The translations under genes and the position numbers were made by a program. 64,000 nt of DNA from positions 222,482,331 to 222,546,330 of the forward strand of contig CM077034.1 in assembly GCA_039090855.1 (NCBI GenBank). Direction: 5' to 3'. Below are positions 1 through 10,586 of the stretch, piece by piece. The notes under the pieces are model-generated. The model saw only the letters and a program-made list of their open reading frames with translations. It ran no database searches and was not told where the DNA came from. How positions within the stretch are numbered: the stretch's first letter is position 1; each line of letters opens with the position of its first letter. The stretch comes from Macrothele yani. Taxonomy: Eukaryota; Arthropoda; Arachnida; Araneae; Macrothelidae.

Positions 1-2600
1 TAAATGCCAGAGAGTAAGCGGTCGTCGACCCTCAGATAAATTCCGTTTGCAGCTATACCGACCGGATGACAGGGCGAGGTTCTGACATCGACATCATGAG
101 GCCATGACCCCGTCGTGCCAGGTCGGCTGTGTTCAAGGCGATGATGGATCTGTGATGGTTTGCGAATCCTTCTCATGGGACACATTAGGACCCTCAGAGT
201 GTCTCTAGAGGTCCTTAACCGCTGCACACTAACAGCATGTCCTGGTTGATCTGCTACACGGTTCCATTGTCCCCGCACATCGTGCGGCCGATGGTTTGCT
301 TCAGGAGGACATTATACCAGTCCCCTGGGCCACAACCACCCAAACATGGCTCGAAGAGCACTTCAGTTTCATCAGGACAATATACAAGTTCACTGGGCCA
401 CAACCACCGAAACATGGCTCGAGGAACACTTCAGTTTCCTCAGGGCAATATACTAGTCCACTGGGCCACAACCACCCAAGCATGGCTCGAGGAACACTTC
501 AGTTTCATCAGGACAATATACGAGTCCACTGGGCCACAACCACCCAAGCATGGCTCGAGGAACACTTCAGTTTCATCAGGACAATATACGAGTCCACTGG
601 GCCACAACCACCCAAGCATGGCTCGAAGAACACTTCAGTTTCATCAGGACAATATACCAGTCCACTGGGCCACAACCACCCAAGCATGGCTCGAGGAACA
701 CTTCATTTTCATCAGGACAATATACCAGTCCACTGGGCCACAACCACCCAAGCATGGCTCGAGGAACACTTCAGTTTCATCAGGACAATATACCAGTCCA
801 CTGGGCCACAACCACCCAAGCATGGCTCGAGGAACACTTCAGTTTCATCAGGACAATATACGAGTCCACTGGGCCACAACCACCCAAGCATGGCTCGAGG
901 AACACTTCATTTTCATCAGGACAATATACCAGTCCACTGGGCCACAACCACCCAAGCATGGCTCGAGGAACACTTCAGTTTCATCAGGACAATATACCAG
1001 TCCACTGGGCCACAACCACCCAAGCATGGCTCGAGGAACACTTCAGTTTCATCAGGACAATATACGAGTCCACTGGGCCACAACCACCCAAGCATGGCTC
1101 GAGGAACACTTCAGTTTCATCAGGACAATATACGAGTCCACTGGGCCACAACCACCCAAGCATGGCTCGAGGATCACTTCAGTTTCATCAGGACAATATA
1201 CCAGTCCACTGGGCCACAACCACCCAAGCATGGCTCGAGGAACACTTCAGTTTCATCAGGACAATATACGAGTCCACTGGGCCACAACCACCCAAGCATG
1301 GCTCGAGGAACACTTCAGTTTCATCAGGACAATATACGAGTCCACTGGGCCACAACCACCCAAGCATGGCTCGAGGAACACTTCAGTTTCATCAGGACAA
1401 TATACGAGTCCACTGGGCCACAACCACCCAAGCATGGCTCGAGGAACACTTCAGTTTCATCAGGACAATATACGAGTCCACTGGGCCACAACCACCCAAG
1501 CATGGCTCGAGGAACACTTCAGTTTCATCAGGACAATATACGAGTCCACTGGGCCACAACCACCCAAGCATGGCTCGAGGAACACTTCAGTTTCATCAGG
1601 ACAATATACGAGTCCACTGGGCCACAACCACCCAAGCATGGCTCGAGGAACACTTCAGTTTCATCAGGACAATATACCAGTCCACTGGGCCACAACCACC
1701 CAAGCATGGCTCGAGGAACACTTCAGTTTCATCAGGACAATATACGAGTCCACTGGGCCACAACCACCCAAGCATGGCTCGAGGAACACTTCAGTTTCAT
1801 CAGGACAATATACGAGTCCACTGGGCCACAACCACCCAAGCATGGCTCGAGGAACACTTCAGTTTCATCAGGACAATATACGAGTCCACTGGGCCACAAC
1901 CACCCAAGCATGGCTCGAGGAACACTTCAGTTTCATCAGGACAATATACCAGTCCACTGGGCCACAACCACCCAAACATGGCTCGAGGAACACTTCAGTT
2001 TCATCAGGACAATATACGAGTCCACTGGGCCACAACCACCCAAGCATGGCTCGAGGAACACTTCAGTTTCATCAGGACAATATACCAGTCCACTGGGCCA
2101 CAACCACCCAAACATGGCTCGAGGAACACTTCAGTTTCATCAGGACAATATACCAGTCCACTGCGCCACAACCACCCAAGCATGGCTCGAGGAACACTTC
2201 AGTTTCCTCAGGGCAATATACCAGTCCACTGGGCCACAACCACCCAAACATGGCTCGAGGAACACTTCAGTTTCATCAGGACAATATACCAGTCCACTGC
2301 GCCACAACCACCCAAGCATGGCTCGAGGAACACTTCAGTTTCCTCAGGGCAATATACCAGTCCACTGGGCCACAACCACCCAAGCATGGCTCGAGGAACA
2401 CTTCAGTTTCATCAGGACAATATACGAGTCCACTGGGCCACAACCACCCAAGCATGGCTCGAGGAACACTTCAGTTTCATCAGGACAATATACCAGTCCA
2501 CTGCGCCACAACCACCCAAGCATGGCTCGAGGAGCACTTCAGGTTCGAATTATCCCCAAATGGCCCTGGGACTTAAACATTATACATTTCGTTTAGAATG
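1..2600 (+). pseudogene. Decayed Tc1-like transposase, split by a 68-bp array
   Basis: One reading frame starting near position 32 reads like the middle of a Tc1-family transposase. It has an SDKFRLQLYRPD block (family pattern SDESRF), then HEAM-PSCQ, then GSVMV, then a glycine-proline turn, then GLLQED (family pattern QQDN, holding the second catalytic aspartate). There are stops near 82 and 213. The same frame resumes after the array at about 2544 with IIPKWPWDLNII, matching the family's WP-SPDLNPIEH region, and then ends. The first catalytic Asp is kept in SDK, while the final Glu region is degraded. The N-terminal part lies outside the window. Similar blocks occur in the better preserved Tc1 copy at 7840-9052, though this is a different lineage. 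It cannot make a working transposase. It probably lies in the intron upstream of the zinc-finger exon. Confidence 0.75.
298..2543 (+). repeat. 68-bp tandem satellite, about 33 copies, derived from a Tc1 transposase
   Basis: The 68-bp unit repeats head to tail with few substitutions. Variants are CGAG/CCAG after the ATATA, GGG/GCG in the CACTG-C block and AAGCATGG/AAACATGG. Read in the parental frame, a unit gives HQDNIPVHWATTTQAWLEEH, which is the QDN-x-P-H...WLEEH segment of Tc1 transposases. The array sits exactly where that segment belongs in the flanking remnant, so it looks like an expansion in place. Because 68 is not a multiple of three, each frame cycles through all three translations, and none contains a stop. 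The long open frames of roughly 690-780 codons are therefore a by-product of the repeat, not genes. Confidence 0.9.
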
Positions 2601-2682
2601 TATTGTATTGGAGTGATATGATGATTGTGTGAAGTACTGTGTTGTTTAATATTATTTATGTGGTGAATGTGAATGTTTGTTT

Positions 2683-2701
2683 TTCTTTGTTTGTGTTTCA
2701 G
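2683..2701 (+). other. Probable 3' splice site before the zinc-finger exon
   Basis: A T-rich tract (TTTTTCTTTGTTTGTGTTT) runs into CAG at 2699-2701. Translation upstream of it is hydrophobic nonsense, and translation downstream becomes a zinc finger within a few codons. The exon would start at 2702 in a phase that completes a codon begun in the previous exon. Confidence 0.65.
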
Positions 2702-3315
2702 GTATTTGTGGCCATGAGTGTGTAGAGTGTGGGAAGTTATTCACCAGTGAGAGGGCTCTCAAGGGACACTCCAGATGTCATCCAAGTGCGAAGAACAACA
2801 TGAAGCACAAGTGCCCTCAATGCCCCTATTCCACAAATCACAAGGGTCACCTGAATAATCACCTTTTGACCCATGGTGGAGAGAAGCCACACAAGTGTTC
2901 GACCTGTGGCAAAGGATTCTCTCAGAAAGGATCCCTCAAAAGGCACTTCCTGATCCACACAGGAGAGAAGCCACATAAGTGTGAGTTCTGTCCAAAGACA
3001 TTCAAAGTCAGATGTGGTTTGAATCGTCACAGGGCCATCCATCTTAAACAGAGGGATCACATGTGTAAGACATGTGGAAAGACATTCAGTAGAGCTGATG
3101 ACTTAAAACTCCATGTGAGAACCCACACAGGACAGCGACCTTTCATGTGCCAAACATGCAGGCACAGGTTTGCTGAGAAGGGTAATCTGAATAGGCACAT
3201 CATCTCGAACCACACGAGGGACTTCCCCCACAAGTGCCCTCATTGTCACAAGGGGTTCCTGCGCCCTAGTCATCTTCATCGTCATATCACCACCCATCAC
3301 TCGAATGAGGAGTGA
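2702..3315 (+). CDS. C2H2 zinc-finger protein, 3'-terminal exon (seven fingers)
   Basis: This exon encodes about 204 residues ending at a TGA at 3313-3315. Seven consecutive C-x2-C...H-x3/4-H fingers are visible, beginning at HECVEC, HKCPQC, HKCSTC, HKCEFC, HMCKTC, FMCQTC and HKCPHC. Finger 6 has H-x4-H spacing. Most linkers follow the Krueppel-type H-TGEKPHKC pattern; variants are HGGEKPHKC and HTGQRPFMC. All zinc ligands are intact, and there is no frameshift or stop, in contrast to the surrounding transposon debris. By family knowledge it is likely a nuclear, sequence-specific DNA-binding protein. The start codon and any N-terminal domain must lie in upstream exons outside the window. An in-frame ATG at 2677 lies inside the presumed intron tract and is not favoured. 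The first finger lacks the usual hydrophobic spacing to its neighbour, so the array may be read as one plus six. Confidence 0.88.
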
Positions 3316-3405
3316 ATTCCATAACAACATAGCTTTTTAATTCTGTTCAGTGTAGGTGATGATAAATCTGCAATTTATCCCTTACAGTTAATTTTCTAAT
3401 TTCCA

Positions 3406-6400
3406 TCCTTTTATGTTTCTGTTTTCAAAATTTAGTTAGCTTTTTAATTCCGTTCATCATCAATTCTTTGACATCAATTGAATTTTGAAATTAACTGTTC
3501 ATATTATTCACTTACGATTCATAAATGCTTAATGTTTTCTTATTCATCCTTTATGTTTCTGTTTTCAAAATTTAGTTAGCTTTTTAATTCCGTTCATCAT
3601 CAATTCTTTGACATCAATTGAATTTTGAAATTAACTGTTCATATTATTCACTTACGATTCATAAATGCTTAATGTTTTCTTATTCATCCTTTATGTTTCT
3701 GTTTTCAAAATTTAGTTAGCTTTTTAATTCCGTTCATCATCAATTCTTTGACATCAATTGAGTTTTGAAATTAACTGTTCATATTATTCACTTACGATTC
3801 ATAAATCCTTAATGTTTTCTTATTCATCCTTTATGTTTCTGTTTTCAAAATTTAGTTAGCTTTTTAATTCCGTTCATCATCAATTCTTTGACATCAATTG
3901 AGTTTTGAAATTAACTGTTCATATTATTCACTTACGATTCATAAATCCTTAATGTTTTCTTATTCATCCTTTATGTTTCTGTTTTCAAAATTTAGTTAGC
4001 TTTTTAATTCCGTTCATCATCAATTCTTTGACATCAATTGAATTTTGAAATTAACTGTTCATATTATTCACTTACGATTCATAAATGCTTAATGTTTTCT
4101 TATTCATCCTTTATGTTTCTGTTTTCAAAATTTAGTTAGCTTTTTAATTCCGTTCATCATCAATTCTTTGACATCAATTGAATTTTGAAATTAACTGTTC
4201 ATATTATTCACTTACGATTCATAAATGCTTAATGTTTTCTTATTCATCCTTTATGTTTCTGTTTTCAAAATTTAGTTAGCTTTTTAATTCCGTTCATCAT
4301 CAATTCTTTGACATCAATTGAATTTTGAAATTAACTGTTCATATTATTCACTTACGATTCATAAATGCTTAATGTTTTCTTATTCATCCTTTATGTTTCT
4401 GTTTTCAAAATTTAGTTAGCTTTTTAATTCCGTTCATCATCAATTCTTTGACATCAATTGAATTTTGAAATTAACTGTTCATATTATTCACTTACGATTC
4501 ATAAATGCTTAATGTTTTCTTATTCATCCTTTATGTTTCTGTTTTCAAAATTTAGTTAGCTTTTTAATTCCGTTCATCATCAATTCTTTGACATCAATTG
4601 AATTTTGAAATTAACTGTTCATATTATTCACTTACGATTCATAAATGCTTAATGTTTTCTTATTCATCCTTTATGTTTCTGTTTTCAAAATTTAGTTAGC
4701 TTTTTAATTCCGTTCATCATCAATTCTTTGACATCAATTGAGTTTTGAAATTAACTGTTCATATTATTCACTTACGATTCATAAATCCTTAATGTTTTCT
4801 TATTCATCCTTTATGTTTCTGTTTTCAAAATTTAGTTAGCTTTTTAATTCCGTTCATCATCAATTCTTTGACATCAATTGAATTTTGAAATTAACTGTTC
4901 ATATTATTCACTTACGATTCATAAATCCTTAATGTTTTCTTATTCATCCTTTATGTTTCTGTTTTCAAAACTTAGTTAGCTTTTTAATTCCGTTCATCAT
5001 CAATTCTTTGACATCAATTGAATTTTGAAATTAACTGTTCATATTATTCACTTACGATTCATAAATCCTTAATGTTTTCTTATTCATCCTTTATGTTTCT
5101 GTTTTCAAAATTTAGTTAGCTTTTTAATTCCGTTCATCATCAATTCTTTGACATCAATTGAGTTTTGAAATTAACTGTTCATATTATTCACTTACGATTC
5201 ATAAATCCTTAATGTTTTCTTATTCATCCTTTATGTTTCTGTTTTCAAAATTTAGTTAGCTTTTTAATTCCGTTCATCATCAATTCTTTGACATCAATTG
5301 AATTTTGAAATTAACTGTTCATATTATTCACTTACGATTCATAAATGCTTAATGTTTTCTTATTCATCCTTTATGTTTCTGTTTTCAAAATTTAGTTAGC
5401 TTTTTAATTCCGTTCATCATCAATTCTTTGACATCAATTGAATTTTGAAATTAACTGTTCATATTATTCACTTACGATTCATAAATGCTTAATGTTTTCT
5501 TATTCATCCTTTATGTTTCTGTTTTCAAAATTTAGTTAGCTTTTTAATTCCGTTCATCATCAATTCTTTGACATCAATTGAATTTTGAAATTAACTGTTC
5601 ATATTATTCACTTACGATTCATAAATGCTTAATGTTTTCTTATTCATCCTTTATGTTTCTGTTTTCAAAATTTAGTTAGCTTTTTAATTCCGTTCATCAT
5701 CAATTCTTTGACATCAATTGAATTTTGAAATTAACTGTTCATATTATTCACTTACGATTCATAAATGCTTAATGTTTTCTTATTCATCCTTTATGTTTCT
5801 GTTTTCAAAATTTAGTTAGCTTTTTAATTCCGTTCATCATCAATTCTTTGACATCAATTGAATTTTGAAATTAACTGTTCATATTATTCACTTACGATTC
5901 ATAAATGCTTAATGTTTTCTTATTCATCCTTTATGTTTCTGTTTTCAAAATTTAGTTAGCTTTTTAATTCCGTTCATCATCAATTCTTTGACATCAATTG
6001 AGTTTTGAAATTAACTGTTCATATTATTCACTTACGATTCATAAATCCTTAATGTTTTCTTATTCATCCTTTATGTTTCTGTTTTCAAAATTTAGTTAGC
6101 TTTTAATTCCGTTCATCATCAATTCTTTGACATCAATTGAATTTTGAAATTAACTGTTCATATTATTCACTTACGATTCATAAATCCTTAATGTTTTCTT
6201 ATTCATCCTTTATGTTTCTGTTTTCAAAATTTAGTTAGCTTTTTAATTCCGTTCATCATCAATTCTTTGACATCAATTGAATTTTGAAATTAACTGTTCA
6301 TATTATTCACTTACGATTCATAAATCCTTAATGTTTTCTTATTCATCCTTTATGTTTCTGTTTTCAAAATTTAGTTAGCTTTTTAATTCCGTTCATCATC

Positions 6401-6485
6401 AATTCTTTGACATCAATTGAATTTTGAAATTAACTGTTCATATTATTCACTTACGATTCATAAATCCTTAATGTTTTCTTATTCA
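3406..6485. repeat. 140-bp AT-rich satellite, about 22 copies
   Basis: The unit begins ATCCTTTATGTTTCTGTTTT and repeats every 140 bp, with one 139-bp copy near 6100 that lost a T. Diagnostic variants are AATTTTG/AGTTTTG and ATAAATGCTT/ATAAATCCTT. It starts about 90 bp after the zinc-finger stop, so it may lie in the 3' UTR or just beyond it. No open frame runs through the array. Confidence 0.95.
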
Positions 6486-7055
6486 CCATATAGTCTTTTA
6501 CTTTATTCCTTAATCATTGTAATTGCAGTCCTCAATCCAGAACTTCAGGAATATTTTTTTTATCTGAAACCTATTTAGCAGCCCTTGCTCTGGTATTCCC
6601 AGATTTCCATTCACTTTTACAACTGACAAAAAACAAACATATATTTTTGTTTTTAAGAGTTTATTCATTTCTTTATTCATTTAATTTTGCGTGGAGTTAG
6701 TAATTTGGAGGAGAAACTGTGTTCGTTATTTCTCTCATCTTAAGTCCATAAAGATGAAATTGTCGTAATTTTACTGTTCTGCGGCAAAAATAGTACCTGT
6801 TAAAGGCACTGTTTTTTGTGACCGAAGAATATTAGGAACGCTAGAGAGCTGTTAGGAATTCCCCAACAGCTTGTGAATTTTACCCTGGCAAATGTAAAGC
6901 AAAAATTACAAAGAAATACTAAATATTAAATTAAACAGAAAATAAATGCGAAATAAATTTACGCAGAACATCAACATGAACGATCTAAAAACACATTCTG
7001 AAGTAAGAAAAGAAATCTACCCTGGCAAATATGTTTAACAAGAAATATCGTTTTC
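6486..7055. other. No gene seen (AT-rich unique sequence)
   Basis: Stops are frequent in all frames. A short phrase, TACCCTGGCAAAT, occurs twice (about 6880 and 7019) but no element boundary could be drawn. Confidence 0.6.
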
Positions 7056-7059
7056 TTAA

Positions 7060-7498
7060 GGTGGACGTCAAGTAATTTTGCTTCCTATACTTCCAATGGA
7101 AAAACTTTTGTACACATTTCCTTCACAATTATTGTGTTCCCTAGGATGAAAATTTGAACATCAATTAAAATAACTTCATATTATAACTTGGAAAACTTAA
7201 TATTTTCTAAAACATAACCATAATTATATTAAAAATCAATAACTTTTCATTTGGTGGTGTTGGAACCTGAAAAAAGATGGCGCGACCTGTACTTTCATGA
7301 CGTCAGTAGACAAACAAATGTTGGATTGCATAGTTATGGTTATCTTTTTGAAAATATTAAGCATTCCAAGTTATAAAATGAAGCTATTTTAATCGATGTT
7401 CAAATTTTCATCCTTGGAAACGCATTAATTGTAAAGCAAATGTGTACAGAAGTTTTTTTCCTTGGAAGTATAGGAAGCAAAATTACTTGACGTCCACC
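7060..7498. mobile_element. piggyBac-type MITE with long inverted repeats, TTAA target site
   Basis: The left end GGTGGACGTCAAGTAATTTT is matched in inverse by the right end. The inverted similarity continues with mismatches for about 170 bp on each side, including TCCTATACTTCC, TGAAAATTTGAACATC and TATAACTTGGAA blocks. TTAA occurs directly outside both ends (7056-7059 and 7499-7502), as expected for the TTAA-specific piggyBac superfamily. The centre has no transposase frame, so the element is non-autonomous. Total length is about 439 bp. Confidence 0.85.
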
Positions 7499-7502
7499 TT
7501 AA

Positions 7503-7837
7503 AAGCACAAATATCAATGCTTTTCAACTGAATATATTCCGTACAGGGTTATCAAGGTTCCAAAGTTAGCCAGAATATCGCAAGGATATCGCATTTTATC
7601 CGCTTCAAAAACTGCGTTTACGGCGTCTGCTGTAAATTCCTACCTCCATGTTTTTTTAATCTAATTTAACAACACTTTTTAGCCAGTTTGTATTTTGTGA
7701 CTTACGTTATTTAGATTTTAAAACGTATTTGAAAGAGTTCTTTCAAGCATGAGTTTTATAGTTATTTATTGGTATCAATAATTTTTTCCCAGCTTTATGT
7801 GATATTCTTACACTTTTGATTAACCTCATGGACAGTA
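7503..7837. other. No gene seen
   Basis: AT-rich sequence with no convincing frame, RNA or repeat between the MITE and the Tc1 element. Confidence 0.6.
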
Positions 7838-7839
7838 TA

Positions 7840-9052
7840 TACACTGAAGAGCAATTGAATTAGAGACAGCTGACGTTATGCAAATGTGGCGCTCTAGGCG
7901 GCCCTGTAAACGGAAAGAACATAACGTATGCAGCGATCCGACAATATAAGGAGTGATGCGACGGAAATCAGTAAGAGTCGGACGCAGCATGGCTAAAACA
8001 AAAGATCTAAGGGCATTTGATCGTGGGCAAATTGTCGGGGCCCGACGAATGCGTCACTCCATCTCGGAAGTCGTGCAGGCACTGGGATTTTCACGAGCCA
8101 CTGTGTCACAGGTGCACCGTGAGTGCATCGAATGCGGTAAAAGCATCCCTGCAATGGCCAACTGCCGTGGACAACAGCGTGTGGATGAGCGGGGTCATCG
8201 TCGGCTAGCTCGCATTGTAACAGCGTATAGACGGGCCACAGTGCAAGAAATCACTCGGCAAGTTAACGCTGGTGCACAAAAACGTGTAAGCAGCCACACC
8301 ATCCAGAACCATCTCTTCGCTATGGAGTACAGAAGCCATCGTCCCACGAGGGTACCGCTGCTGACCGCACATCACAGGATGCAAAGATTAGCATGGGCGC
8401 GTGAACATCGCCAGTGGACCCTAAACATGTGGAAAAATGTTTCCTGGACTGATGAGTCGAGATTCACGTTGGTACATGAGGATGGCAGGATACGAGTACG
8501 GTGCAAACCACATGAAGCGATGGATCCTTCTTGCTAGCAGGGTACTCTTCAAGTTGGTGGGGGTGGCATTATCGTCTGGGGAATGTTTACGTGGACTGAA
8601 ATGGGACCCCTGGTACGTGTGACATCGTCCCTCACAGGTCAACGTTACCGGGATATCCTGGACGACCCTTTGCTCCCGTTTGTGCGTCTTCAACATCCCA
8701 CTAGGGACCTCATCCTGCAACAAGACAATGCAACTCCCGAATTGTATCCGAATGGTTGGATGAACTCTCCACCGACGTTACCTCGCATCCTTGGCCAGCT
8801 AGGTCACCTGACCTGAATCCCATCAAGCACATGTGGGATGCCATCGAGAGAGATGTTCGAGGCTCTGATCCCCTCCATCAGATCTTCGTGAAATGTGGGA
8901 GCTTGTTCAGGGGTCGTGGATCCGTATGGCTTTCCAACGCTTCCGGTGTCTTGTCGAGTCCATGCCGAGGCGAATCGCCGCCGTCATCAGGGCGAAAGGT
9001 GGTGCTATACGTTACTAGACAGGTATCTCTAATTCACTTGCTCTTCAGTGTG
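7840..9052 (+). mobile_element. Tc1-like transposon (copy A) with inverted ends
   Basis: The left end TACACTGAAGAGCAATTGAA and the inverse of the right end CACACTGAAGAGCAAGTGAA pair over about 27 bp. TA dinucleotides flank both sides (7838-7839 and 9053-9054), which is the Tc1/mariner target. The length of about 1.2 kb is normal for the superfamily, and the interior is a transposase on the plus strand. Confidence 0.88.
7989..9018 (+). pseudogene. Tc1-like transposase of copy A, inactivated
   Basis: The frame starts at ATG 7989 (MAKTKDLRAFDRGQIVGARR), typical of the Tc1 N-terminal helix-turn-helix. A second HTH follows, then the catalytic core with TDESRF (first Asp) near 8450, QQDNATP (second Asp) near 8720 and RSPDLNPIKHMWD near 8800. 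It ends with the usual SMPRRI...RAKGG motif and a TAG at 9016-9018. Damage: an in-frame TAG at 8535, a frameshift near 8735, further shifts after 8880, and the third catalytic position reads Lys in NPIKH where the family has Glu. An ATG at 7953 is in frame but precedes the conserved start. The enzyme would cut and paste DNA at TA sites if intact; this copy cannot. Confidence 0.87.
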
Positions 9053-9054
9053 TA

Positions 9055-10586
9055 TATGTATATTCTTACAAGTTTTCATTTAACTTTGTTGGAAAATATG
9101 TTCTGTTGTATTACATATTGAATTGGGATTCAACATTATAAGTGTAGTTGATTATAACCGTAAAGGCGTATTTGCACTTCGGAATTTTAAAATTTTGATT
9201 GTTATTATTTTTAACAAGCTCCATTTTGTTGAAGACCTTTGGTTTCATTTCAGTAATTTACTTTTATTTGCTGTTTTTTATTATACTGCATTTTTTCTAT
9301 TTGACTTTCCTTATTTTCTTTTTTACTTCGATAGTCAGATTTTGTTTCGCTGCGCATATCGTGTTTGTATATTAAAAAAATTATTCACCTGTTAAGTTAA
9401 CCAGGAAAATGAAAGGAAAAAATCAGGTAAACAAAAAGGGATATTAAATGTATAAATCCTATTGTAATTCCTTTTGTTTATTTTTGTGTTTCTTAGATGA
9501 TAGTTTTGTAATGCTGTGCAGGTTTCTAGCTACTTCCAAATCACAGAAAGAACAAATATCAATCTTAAGAAGGGGTGCTCTACGTCGACAATTGTAAGCT
9601 GTAATACATTTAAATAATACACCTGGAAGATATTTTCATTTGTATTGCATTGAAATTTTTCCTGTCGTGAGATTTCTCTTTAACAAAAAAAAAATAATAG
9701 CAATAATGAAAAATGGGAAGATTATTTCTTCATTCTTGTATTATAAAGTTTGAATTTTCGTTTCGTAAGACAATCCAAAATTAATATTCCGTGAAATGTG
9801 TATATTTTTAAAGATAACGCTCTCCATCCAAAAGCCAAAGGCGGGGCTTTGAACTGAATGACATCAAATTATATTTTAAAATCATTATGTGGCTGAAAGT
9901 TTCGTAATCTTGATCGGATGCAGTTATTTTGAAAATTTTCCTGTCGCTTTCAAACCAATTTTTCCTTTGTGAAATAATTCGCCGTCATGCTCAAACGTTT
10001 TAGGATGTTCTAAAAGCGAAAATGAATTTATTTGTTATCCTAGCACGTAATGCTGTTGTGATACGCTGGGCTGGATGTCGTCCCTTGCGAAACGGGACTA
10101 TTCGGCGAGCACGTGCGGTTGAAACCCCTGGTATTTGGCTAAAAGTCGAATAAACTCCTAGCATTGTATGACTCATTTCCAGTTAGTTAGAACTTTCACT
10201 CGTTTTGTTTATGAGAACTAAAAGCAGTAACTTCGCTCTCTTCGTGGAGCTGTTTGGAGCATTTTACGTACTATTCCTACGTAGTTACAATGTCACGGAC
10301 GCGCCAACGTGTAGACGCTACGAATCCTTTTTCATTATGTGTGCTGTGAATTTACAACGAAAGTCCAAATTAAAGTAATTTCTTCGGTGATTAAGAAGGC
10401 ATATGAGTGTTACTTTGATTGAAAACTTGGTGAGCAAATGATCATCACATTTAAGAGGTTGGTTATACAGCACAGACCCTTCAGTGCCATTTGAAATCCC
10501 AAACATTTGGAGAGAACCAAAGGACAATGCTTCTCACTTCTACTTTTGTTTACTAATGTATCTGGCTTTTTCTCGAAAAATAAACA
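9055..10586. other. No gene seen
   Basis: About 1.5 kb of AT-rich sequence. Open frames such as 9123-9395 are low-complexity and hydrophobic, resemble no family, and are probably chance. No tRNA, satellite or inverted end was recognised. Confidence 0.55.

Noticed and set aside
237..2616. Three overlapping plus-strand frames of about 690-780 codons
   Set aside because: They are the three phases of a 68-bp tandem repeat without stops. The parental meaning is a short transposase segment, not a 700-residue protein.
2737..3330. Minus-strand frames opposite the zinc-finger exon
   Set aside because: They are shadows of the zinc-finger reading frame, which has seven intact fingers.
3406..6485. Possible CRISPR array
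   Set aside because: Units are contiguous with no unique spacers, and the sequence is plainly eukaryotic. The same applies to the other arrays.
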